Assembly: GCA_022497155.1 (NCBI GenBank)
Contig: MU385774.1
Coordinates: forward strand, 1 to 64,000
DNA: 64,000 bases
Origin: Whalleya microplaca
Lineage: Eukaryota; Ascomycota; Sordariomycetes; Xylariales; Xylariaceae
Reading direction: 5' to 3'
In this document: piece after piece, positions 23,572 to 33,663 of the stretch
Position numbering within the stretch: the first letter of the stretch is position 1
Layout of the letters: each line of letters begins with the position of its first letter
Notes under the pieces: model-generated
The model's database searches: none
The model's input: only the letters and a program-made list of their open reading frames with translations
Told to the model about the DNA's origin: nothing
Position numbers and translations under genes: made by a program

Positions 23572-25902
23572 ATGTCTTCGCAAGAATCTACTGCTGTCAT
23601 GGGTAAGCGTGACTATGAAGATGCCTTCCCGGCTTCTTCGCCCACCCCTGCTACTAAGCGGCTTCGTTCGTCGTCCCCCTCCACCGATCCTTCTCAGGCT
23701 GGCCCTGAGGAGAAGGTCAGTAGTCCGCTCACAGAGCCCAACCAATCGGAAGCCGGCGATGAGCTCGAGCGTCAACGTCTCGAGGCGGATCAGAAACGAA
23801 GTGAGATTGTCGCAGCAAATCTCGCATTGCAGTGCCAGCAAGAAGAAGAGGATGCGAAAGAACGAGTCCAGTATCTTGAATAGTAAGTATTTTCTAGAGT
23901 CATTTACTACCCTTTCCATCCTGGCTGGCTCAGGAACAAATATTCCCTATCGGGATATTTCTGGGAGTCACTGTCTCCACTCTACAACTTCCAATAACCA
24001 CCAAACTATTCAAGAGGCCATACTGACTCTCAATGCTCTAGTGCTCGCAATGAGCTGAAGTCTGCTATCGAGCGCATCAAGAACAACACTCCTGACGGAG
24101 AGCTCGACAATGGGTCCATTGACATCATGTTGGAGGATCTCACGGAATACGCCACGACCTATGACGATGGAGTAGACTACTTCAAGGATTTTAGAGGCTT
24201 GAGAGCATCTATCAGTACTGGCATTTCCCCCAAGCGAGAAAGTACCGAGTCCCCGCGTTCACCTGCAAGTCACACCTACGTCGGTGAAGAGACTCAGACA
24301 GAGCTTCAGACTACGGACGCATCCACATCCACTAGCAACCCGTACACTCATGCGCAGACTCAAACTGCTAAATTCACCGTACCTACTCTCTCCAGTGCCG
24401 ACTTCTTCAAGATGGAGCTCGAGACTATCCGCTGCGAGCCTCTGATCAACACCAGTGAAGTGGAAGTCCAGACGGCCGAACGTCGTCTCAGAATGACCAT
24501 CCCAGAGAAGCTGAGACTCCGCCGATTGGCACAGGCTAGAGAGTCGAACGCCGCTCGAAAGGCTCCCCGCGAAGTCATCAACCTCGACTCATCCGAGGAG
24601 GGAGCCAAGCCATCGATGTCCAGTCGTGCTGGTGGCGGCGCCGTAGTCTACGGTCCCAACGGCCACTATATTATTGAGAGCTCCGATTCCAACTCCGACG
24701 GCGGCTTCGACGGCGACTTCGACAGCAACTTCGACGGCAACATTGATGGCACCTTCGATGACAGCTTGCAAACGCTAGTCCAAGGCGAACTGCCGCAAAA
24801 CCCCGAAGAAGACGGCGACGCAGATGACGAAGAAACCGAGGAAGACGTAAGATACCTCGCCTCCTCGTTCGTCGCTCCACCCCAGGCCCCCGTGCAGCAG
24901 TACACAGGCGAGCAGCCCTCCTTCTACGGCTTCCCGCAGTGCAAGGCGCACGAGGAGTCCACGCGCTCCGAGCTGCGCTACCAGGACAAGCACACCGACG
25001 TCGGCTTCCTCCCGGCCCCGCAGAACGGTCTGCGCCTGAAACTCGACGACTACCTCGACGACGTCGGCGCCAAGCACCGGCGGGACCCGGAGTACCAGAT
25101 CTCGCACCTGCTCGAGCACACGAGCTGGGGCGGACACGTGCGCTCCGACGCGGACGCGCTGCGGACCTCATGGGTGCACTCGCCGGGCGGCGTGTACGTT
25201 CTCCGCGGGCTCCCGCTGGTCGAGGACGTGGACTTCGTGGTGGCGCGCAACGACGCTTCGCCGGCGGGGGACTGCTACTGGCGCGCGCTGGCCTACAATC
25301 TCTACGGCAGCGGCGAGCGCCACTGGGACCTGGTCAAGGCCGAGCACCTGGGCTACCTGCACGCGGTGCTGACGGACCGCGCGCACCCGCGCCACGCGCT
25401 GTACGCCGACACGCTGAACGCGCGCTTCTTCTCGTCGGCCGGGCCGACGGAGCGCACGGCCGCGACCTTCCGCGCCAACCTGTGGCAGCTGCTGCACCTG
25501 CCGCACGCGTGGACGCCCGGCGCCATGCAGCAGGTCACCGCGGACCTGTACAACGTGCAGGTGGTCACGTTCGCGTACAACGAGGGCACGCGCGTGGTGG
25601 GCGAGGTGTCCGTGCGCGGCGTGTACAACGCGCGCCACGTCTTCATGGTCTTCCACAACGATTGCCACTTCCAGCCCGCGGCGCCGAACAGCTACACACC
25701 CTGGGAATTCCGCTACCCCCGTGTGACGGTTGATGCCACCAAGGGCTTCGTGCTCGCGCCGCGCGAGGGCTCCGCGAAGACCACCGTCGAGCACCCCTGG
25801 CGCAACGACTACACCAAGGCGGTCCCGCCCCCGGTGCCCCGGAGCCACGGCTGCGATGTGGATCGGCTGCGCAACTACATGGGAAGCTGGCCCCGGCCTT
25901 AG
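23572..25902 (+). CDS. OTU-like cysteine protease fold protein, 723 aa
   Basis: Probable OTU-domain protein; OTU enzymes are deubiquitinases. Exon 1 (23572-23882) and exon 2 (24042-25902) join in phase 2 across a 159-nt GTAAGT..TAG intron. Residues 1-60 are disordered, about 60-125 form a charged helix or coiled coil, and about 210-230 is a short FDG/FDS repeat in an acidic run. The OTU core begins near residue 420 with PAGDCYWRALAYNLYGS; Cys is the expected nucleophile. HNDCHFQPA near residue 645 supplies the expected catalytic His. The position three before Cys, normally Asp in the DG(N/D)C signature, is Ala here, so activity is uncertain. The C-terminal half is far more GC-rich than the N-terminal half, almost entirely with G/C third positions. 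It is convergent with the PRPP synthetase gene. Confidence 0.75.
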
Positions 25903-26987
25903 GGCGGAAAGGGAAGACCGAATTCACAAAGTGAGAGAGAAGAAAAGGCGAAGACCCAAAATCGGAAGAAAAAAAACCCGATTTGTTGATTTGATCATTT
26001 TGTTTGTTGCATACATTGCGTTCTTCTGGTCATGCGGTAGTGACGATATACGGATTTTTGAGACTGGAATACTACATCACCTCGAGGTTGGAACAAGTTG
26101 CCCTGGATTCATCATACATCACACAGGGTTGTACACGAATAGGGGAAGTTGCATTTTGATTTTGTTGGCACTTGTCATGAGCGAGGAGGCGTCAAGGAGG
26201 CATCATGATTCCAGTCAAAGGGCTAAGGCAGGATTGCAAGGAATTGACCCTCAGGGTTCTATGCGGTTGTTTTCTATTTTCTCTTTTCTGTTGACACATG
26301 CAGTCAGCGAGCATGGTCTCGGCACATAGCGTTGATGCATGACTGCGAGGATTTGGCACAGGATTGTGTGTAGGTGGTTCTATTGGCACATATAGCCAGA
26401 TAGATGTCTTTCATCCGGAAGCTGGACATGAAGTCGTCCCAATATCTCTCTTGCCGCTGGTCGGCAGACTGATTCTATTGGTAGATGCAGTTCAGTACCC
26501 ATTGCTAGTTAGGAAAATGAACATTCAGTTGTTCGAAAGTTTCTCTTGCCAAACACTCATCATCCTTAAAAGGACGTGATCGTAAAATCTGAGTGACTGG
26601 CCTTCTAAGATCGAAGTATCCACAAGGGACGGTTTGATATGCCAACGCTCCGTTCAGGGCTTCTCCTATAGGGATTTTGAAGCCCTGGCTATCCGAAGAT
26701 AGCACCGCTGGGGGAAAAGAGACGGAAATTATGTAATAGGGAGAACATTTAGGACTCACGTTCCAATACACATAAGACTGAGTCCCAACATACCTTTTAA
26801 AACAATTTTCATGTGGTATCTGAATTGATCGATCCCTTGATCTCTAACCGTGTTTCCGAAGCCATAATGAAGACAGTATTCCACCCCCTCCAAGACGCCA
26901 TGCTAAATACCCGCAATCTCACCTTTAATCGTATACTGTAACTAGTGACAGCTCTCATTCGTAGAAATCGTAATGTACTGGGGCCTC
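25903..26987. other. Convergent intergenic region
   Basis: 3' regions of the OTU-like gene and the PRPP synthetase gene. Frames at 26364-26579 and 26505-26771 show no family features. No gene called. Confidence 0.45.
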
Positions 26988-28762
26988 CTAATCTGCCATA
27001 TGCTGGAATAGGGGCGAGATGGACTCGCCATAGTGGTTTCTTCGAATGGCTTCGGAGAGCAAATAGGAAAGATCTATGATAACCAACTTACTGGCGTTTT
27101 TGGCTCTCTTCTCGGGTATTGGGAAGCTGTTGGTCACGACGATCTGGTCAATGCAATCGCAGGCCTGGAGCTGCTCGAGACAGTCGGCTCCGAAGACACC
27201 ATGAGTAGCCATGCAGCACACCTTCTTGGCTTTGCCTCGCTTGACGACAGTCTCGGCCGCAGCGATCCAGGAGCCGGCCTTGTCAATCATATCGTCCACA
27301 ATGAAGACTGGGCGATCCTTAACGTTGCCAACCAGTGTGATCATGTGCTCGACCTTGGGATCCTGAAGCTTCTCGTCCTCCTCGTCGGAGGACGCGGCGT
27401 CGCCCGAGCCGCCGAGAGCATGAGGTTCAGGCGCAAAGAAAGAAGATGCATGAGAATGGGTCATAGGATCGTCATCGCCACCCTGGTAGGATTGGCTCCC
27501 ATCAGCACCACCATCTGCACCACCATCCGATTGGGCGGACTGGATTGGTGAGGGATCATCGTCTGCCACAACGTGACCCTGTACTAGTCTTCCGTGCGTC
27601 ACTTCTTGTGCGCGTTCGTCATTATAGATATGTGTTTCTCCATCTTCCTCGCCCTCTAACTCTTCAATCGGCGAAGTTTGGGATGGGGTATGGTATGCGC
27701 GTGCGTATGGCGATCGTGTGGAACTGTTAGTGCGCGAGGTCGGTCCATTGGCACGCCTAGGAGAGCCTTGAGAATCGGTCATTACCCGAGACGACCTCGC
27801 CGAGCCGTTACCATCAGAGTCCCTATCTTCGGACACCCCTCTCGAATGCCGATAGCCATTCACGTAAGCTGGAGGGTTATCCCATCCATCGAGCTGGTTC
27901 ATGATCATGCTCGCCGTCATGTTGGTGGCACGCCTGCGATCCGTGGTGACCAGACCGAAGTTAAGCTTTAGCGCATCAGCCAATGAAGTCACTCTCTTGG
28001 TTCCACCGGCATTCTTGGACACAACGACGGCCTCCCGCCAGTTGGGAATGTTCAATCGAATCCAACGCGCGATCAGAGGCTCGGCGTGCAGGTTGTCAAC
28101 GGGGCACTTGAAGAAACCTTGCATTTGGGACGCATGGAGGTCGACAGTGATGACATGTTTGACGCCAGCCACGTTCAGCAGGTTGGCCAGCATTCGAGCG
28201 GTGATGGCACCTCGGTGCGACTTCTTCTTAGACTGTCGGCTATATGGGAAATATGGAAGGACAGCTGAGAGAGGACGAAGGCGCCAATGTTAGCATCTAA
28301 GTATTCCTTGACATTTTCTATGGCAAGGCCCCCTTCAGGTGGAAGCTCTGGACAGCTAGCTTACCGGTGATCTTGTTGGCCGAGCCACCTTTGCAGGCAG
28401 ATATCATGATAAGCAACTCCATGATGGTATCGTTGATGGTAGGACTCCCAGACTGCACAATGAAGACATCCTTGTCCCGGACACTCGTCAGGATTCGAAC
28501 GCTCGTTTCGCCCTACAATCGTGATCAGTTGGCCCCTCATAGTAGAAGCAATTGGATGGGTAGACAGAGAGGGAAAGGGGTGATTGCGGTAGAATAGTAG
28601 AACAGAACAGAAGAAAACAAACAAAACAAAACAAAACAAAACAAAACATACATTGGAGAATTGAGATAGATCGGCCTCGGCCGGGACCATACCCAAGTTC
28701 TCACATATTGTCCCCGTGAGAGCCGGGCATGAGGTGCCCGAGAATACCAATGTGCCTCGCAT
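26988..28762 (-). CDS. Ribose-phosphate pyrophosphokinase with large insert (Prs1/Prs5-like), 511 aa
   Basis: Makes PRPP from ribose 5-phosphate and ATP for nucleotide, His and Trp synthesis; cytosolic, in hetero-oligomers. Three exons: 28762-28652, 28512-28365 and 28264-26988, with introns of 139 and 100 nt that both fit in phase. The N-terminal half has the family segments [37 protein letters not shown] and [20 protein letters not shown]. The flexible region [19 protein letters not shown] follows. A low-complexity acidic Ser/Gly-rich insert of about 170 residues (about 222-393) splits the second phosphoribosyltransferase-like domain. The PRPP loop [18 protein letters not shown] and the C-terminus NHYGESIS follow. 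Yeast Prs1 and Prs5 carry comparable non-homologous inserts, which is why I place it there rather than with Prs2-4. Intron 1 contains an ACAAA microsatellite. Confidence 0.93.
28609..28648. repeat. (ACAAA)n microsatellite in PRPP synthetase intron 1
   Basis: About six to seven tandem copies of a 5-bp unit lie inside the first intron and end next to its GTATGT donor on the minus strand. On the transcript this is a (TTTGT)n run. Likely length-polymorphic. Confidence 0.85.
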
Positions 28763-29323
28763 CTTGAAAAGGATGAAAAAGTCAGAGAGAAGAAAAAAGG
28801 ATCGGTGGAGGTGACAGTGATGCTTTATGTGGGGTCATGAGTGTTGAACCTGGAAGATGAATTGGTGAATCTTGGCAGAGAAAATCTGATGAAGGGAACA
28901 AGCTGTGCAGGCAGGGCAGGCAGGCCAGGCTGTGTTATTAGTGTATCTGCCCGGTACCTAACCCAAAGGCGCCCATACTACATACAAGGCGCATGTACCT
29001 GGTGAGCCGTCAACATCCGATTGGCTTATACCGCATGCACCACTGAATATCGCCAGATTTTTGCATTGTCTTTGATTTGTTCCTGTCCTACATAAAAGAC
29101 TAAAACATATCATAATGTCTCGTCTCTACTGTACTCTACTGTACCTATAGATAGGCAATGCTCAATCACTCCAATCAAGTATCGTAAGCATCATTCAGCA
29201 ATTTTCAACTCTCTTAACGATGATAAGATACACTGAAACATACTGAAGTACCTACACACGGTCTATTGATTCTATTGAAGACCAAGTACATACGGATTAC
29301 AGTACATCTGTACATCCAACAGA
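28763..29323. promoter_or_regulatory. Divergent promoter region, PRPP synthetase and Asteroid-like gene
   Basis: 561 bp between divergent start codons. It has short repeated CTACTGTA/CTGTAC words near 29129-29145 and TACATCTGTACATC just before the plus-strand start. No open frame of note. Both promoters must lie here. Confidence 0.45.
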
Positions 29324-31216
29324 ATGGGCATCCCAGGCTTTGGGGCTCTCATCCAACGATATGGAGTCTTCTCATCACTCAGCGGCCAAAGCGTCGTCAT
29401 TGACGGTCCTGCTCTTGTTCACACCATCGCTAATGGTTGTATGAAGTATAAACCATCTAGAAGTGGCTTTCTCTGTACCCCGTCATATGCCCTTCTAGGC
29501 CGCCTGGTTATAGGCTGGCTTGATGAATTACGAAGAAACGATGTGATTGTGTAAGCAATCTTATGCCTTGAACCCGGTGCGCTATCTTGCTGACCTCCAG
29601 ATAGGAGGAAGATCTACTTTGATGGGTACTTACCCCCGGCCAAATGGAATACCAGGCGGCAGCGACTGCTTAAACAATCGCAAAAGATGAAAGGCTTCGT
29701 GTATTCCCATCCATTAGGATCACCCAGGTCGCCAGTAGATGCATTCGGCAGCTTGAAGGCCGAGATACTCTTGACGCGAGCGTTCGGGTGGTACAAAGAC
29801 GAGAAGACACCCAGACCCCCTTTCCTGGTGCCAGCTGTCATTGAGGCCCTCAGGAGTCATCTAAATTGGAACTCTATCACACAGGTCGTTCCTGGGGAGG
29901 CTGATATATTTTGTGCCCAGGACGTTCGAGAAAAGGGCGGAATAGTCTTGACTAGCGACTCGGACTTGATCATTCACGATCTTGGACCCAAAGGAAGCGT
30001 ATCATTTTTCTGGGACGTCGTCGAGACGGACCCGTCAATGGGGAAGTCAGGCATCACAGCATGTAAAATATCTTCTCATGATATCAGTGCTCGACTCGGC
30101 CTAGATTCATTTGGTGGTCTTCCTCGCCTTGCTTTCGAAAAACAAAAGGGTATTAATGTGACCTTTAACCAAGCTCTGGAGAACGCAAGAGATGTTCGCA
30201 AACCACGTCTGCGCTCTTTCGAATATCGGAGCTTTATGAAAGAGCTCGACATGGAGGAGCATTTGCCGAATCATCATCCTGTGCTCGGCGTACTCTCTAG
30301 CCTGGATCCTAGGATCTCAGAGCTTGTCATTCAAACCTTGCTGCTGATGGAGGATGATACCGTGCCGGAAGATCCAAACGCGAAAGAGTCGCGTGGGCCA
30401 GAAACGCTTTCTATGTTCCTTCCGATCATGGTTGAAGATCGCCAAAATAGAAGTGCATGGACAATGTGTACAGGTATCCGACAGACTGCCTATGGCATAC
30501 TCCAGGGTTTGGCGCATCAAAGATCCCAACGTATCATAGAGTATCGGACTCTAGACCCGTCGTCATCAAATACAGGGAGGCAAATCGACATTCCAAGCGC
30601 GGAAGACTCGATCCAAGACTGTGCTCAACTGGCTATGACTATAGACAAACTAGCCGAAAAGCTCTCGTCGCCAGAGTTGCGGTGGTTCGCGTTTGCAATC
30701 TGTCAGGATATCCAGTGGTCAGCAGCTGAACAGCGGGTACCTCTATCCGCGACGCTCATCAACAGAGTCATGGATCAGATCAAAGACACGGAGGACTACT
30801 CTTGGGATTTGATCCACTGGACGGCTCAAGTCGAAGCATGTCTCTACTCACTCAGAATGGCGAAGCAAATCTTAGACGTTACCGACTTCCTCGATCAAGA
30901 CCTCCCAGCGCCGGTACAACAACTACGCCAAAGCCTTGCATCGCTTCCCCCCATCGCCGAATGGCCGAGAGTTGAAAACATGTTTAATCTGCTATCCAGA
31001 TGTGGCAGAACGAACGTGGTTGCGGCAATCACCGACATGCTCGGAATTCCAATGATTGAGTCGACACAGCTTCCCACGGACTCTCCTCAACCACAACCAA
31101 CGAAGAGACCTGGGCAGAAGCAGAAACGTCTGTGGGTCAGACGTCGCTTAAGAGATACCGGGGGATCTCCTTCTATCAACCCGTACGCCGTTCTAAGCCA
31201 TGTAAGCCAGGATTAG
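29324..31216 (+). CDS. Asteroid/XPG-like nuclease-fold protein, 612 aa
   Basis: FEN1/XPG superfamily protein of the Asteroid type. Exon 1 (29324-29550) and exon 2 (29605-31216) join across a 54-nt GTAAGC..TAG intron, giving NDVIVRKIYFDGYLPP. The N-terminal domain begins MGIPGFGALIQRYG and contains VVIDGPALVH (first metal Asp) and IYFDGYLPP (second). The internal domain has VVPGEADIFCAQDVR and VLTSDSDLIIHDLG, so the acidic residues expected of a FEN1-type active site are largely present. The region after about residue 270 is alpha-helical and not recognised, and the last 40 residues are basic. I do not know a proven function for fungal members; nuclease activity is an inference from conserved acids. 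Confidence 0.82.
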
Positions 31217-33663
31217 ACACAGAAGACTCTACAGACATACGAAGGCAGCATTTGATGATGATATCAGTTATTATGGGGATATTGCCAGACTTTCCTGGCT
31301 TGTTATGTGCTGTTATCCTGTGGTATCTGGCCTCACATGGGCCGAATCAGCGCATGCCAGTAGAAGAGAGTTGTTCGTCCTATCTGCCAATTAAGTGAAC
31401 TTCTCAAGAGAATCCGCGGGGTCGGATTCTCATTTACGGCGTCATCTTCTTCCAGTAGAAACTTGCGCGATACCATTGAAGCGGATGAAAGGTCTGGATC
31501 AAAGTCGCACTTGAAGGTGGCGAAGATCGGCGAGTCGGCGAGTCGGCGTATGGAGCTTGGCATCGCCGCCGCCGCCGTGGAAGTGATCTAGCGCATCGCT
31601 AACCCGATTGCCGATGATCCGTATATACATGCCATTTACCCGTTTTGCGGCATTGGTGACACACCGATGACCCGCTAGCCCTGAATACATTTGATTTACG
31701 GCCCTCGGACTACTTGATTTGCCTATGTTTAGAGCTCTAAGGAGTCGTGGATTAATTTCTGGGAATTGTGATACCCCAACTCCGTTAGCCACGGCGACGG
31801 TGGCGGGAGTATCGTCCAAGCTACTCAATATCAGTCGACGTACGAGGTCAAAGCGAAATGCCCTAGTGCAGTGATGATACGTTAGAGCTTGTTCATGCAT
31901 TGCGTGGAGAAGAGCACCTTTGCATCTCGTTCCGGCGAAGAAGCGGTGGATTGCCGGAATTATGTGATATCGTCCGTCGCTAAGGACGGATTCTGAGCTC
32001 GGACTCGGCTTGTACAACGCGAATGAATCCACAGCGGCTGCGATCATGCCGTTATAATAAGTCGTCCTAAGATGCAATATGCTGACACGAATCTGGCCAT
32101 TAGGAATGACCTAAAAACTCTAATAACCGGGCCCCAAGTGTCAGCCCTAGGGTTTATAGCTATATGTCACATTACAGGTCAGCATTCAATTTGGGAATAC
32201 ACGGGATAGGAAAGTCGGAGCCGTAGATTAGCTAGTTCGTCGGCGTCTTGCTGACCAAGGGATTCGCAATCAACGTGTTGATTGGCCAATTCAAGTCTAA
32301 ACTTTACTGGAGTGCAGAGAATCATACCACCAGATCTTATGAGGTGTTTGCTTTAGCCATTCAGTGGTTAAGAGGGGTGTTATTCAGGTATTGTAAGAGG
32401 ACCGTGTGGCAAAAATCGACGTAGGATTCGCCATCTACCTACAAGACTACAGGATTCAGAACCCATCATCGTAATTAGCGAATGGACTACGCTACACATG
32501 CTCGCAGTATTATTATGTGATGAGCCGTGAGAAGAGCGATTAGGTAACTATATCTCTATTTAAGCCCCTGTTAGCATAATGAATATGACAGGGGTATAAT
32601 TTCAAACTCAAAAAGGTGACATATATTCTATACCTGTATGCGTCCAGTTTGCGCAACTCTAATCCTATATACATAGCCTATGTACATGCAGCTATATACA
32701 TCATGGAGCTGTAGCAAGCCTGGCACGAATAACTAGATGGCTCACGCAATCAAGCTGCCGGAGTAATTGATCTGATGGGATTAACGAGATATATAGTCAT
32801 AGCTGCAACGTAGTCAAGAGAGAAAGACATGTTGCCGAAACTACGAGATACTCTCTTTGACCATCTAAGGGAAGATTTAATTGCTGTTAACATCGATAAG
32901 GAGGAAGGGGGAAGTAAACGTTACCGTACTTCGGCAATTGTATGTACAAAGTTTGGTTGCGTGGGGGCCGGGGAATGCACCCAGCTTTAAGCTACCTGTT
33001 TAGAGCAAGGTACTGCAGCGACCTATACAGCCAGTTCAAGCTGCATATACTGCCCGCTTGAAACTTGATAACCGCAGGTGACCCAATGTAATATGAATTG
33101 AAACGATATCATTGGGGACTGCTTGGTAGGGACGTCTAGGATATTTTGGGCAGGGTCACTTTCATAAACCACAGGGGGGTAACGTAAAGACATGCGGAGA
33201 ATGTATCCCACTTTCTCTCGCCCCTGTGGATTTAGAATGATATCTCTTCTACAAGGAACGGCACAGCCTCTATATTCCACGCGTATCGCATAATTGACTC
33301 CATTGAATTGTTTACTGTGCCATGCCAAGAAGGATGATCTGTCGATAGAATATACCGAGTCCGAGAAACGTCGCGTAAATAATCTCTTATCCGGAATCCC
33401 GAAGAGCACAAGAGGGAATCCGAAGCCCCGTTGGATGGACTAGAGTACACGCCTCCAATAAGTAGACATAAACCATGCCAATGCAGTGGTATCTCATACT
33501 GATATATGTTGGGCCATCTAGACGATCCCTTTCTTCCTTAGTCCCTTGCATGCTTACTTACTAGAGCGTTCACGTCTTGGTATCCCTCACATACGAAACC
33601 AACATTTGAAATAACTCTCCCTTACTCATTGCTGATTTTTCGAGGTATTGCCGCGCCTCAAAC
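31217..33663. other. Intergenic, with one unexplained long ORF
   Basis: About 2.4 kb. A 192-codon frame on the minus strand (31499-32077) is longer than chance usually gives, but I recognise no domain, and an overlapping second minus frame (31333-31563) runs off it in another phase, as if a gene had decayed. A second pair of overlapping minus frames lies at 33023-33450. None has a convincing start, splice pattern or family. The last 200 bases before 33664 serve as promoter for the FAD monooxygenase. Confidence 0.35.

Noticed and set aside
24671..25848. Long antisense and alternate-frame ORFs opposite the OTU-like gene
   Set aside because: They result from the GC-rich codon usage of the real gene; composition is Arg/Ala/Gly dominated and no domain is visible.
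33023..33450. Two overlapping minus-strand ORFs (128 and 72 codons) upstream of the FAD monooxygenase
   Set aside because: No family resemblance or splice logic joining them; probably chance frames in the promoter region.
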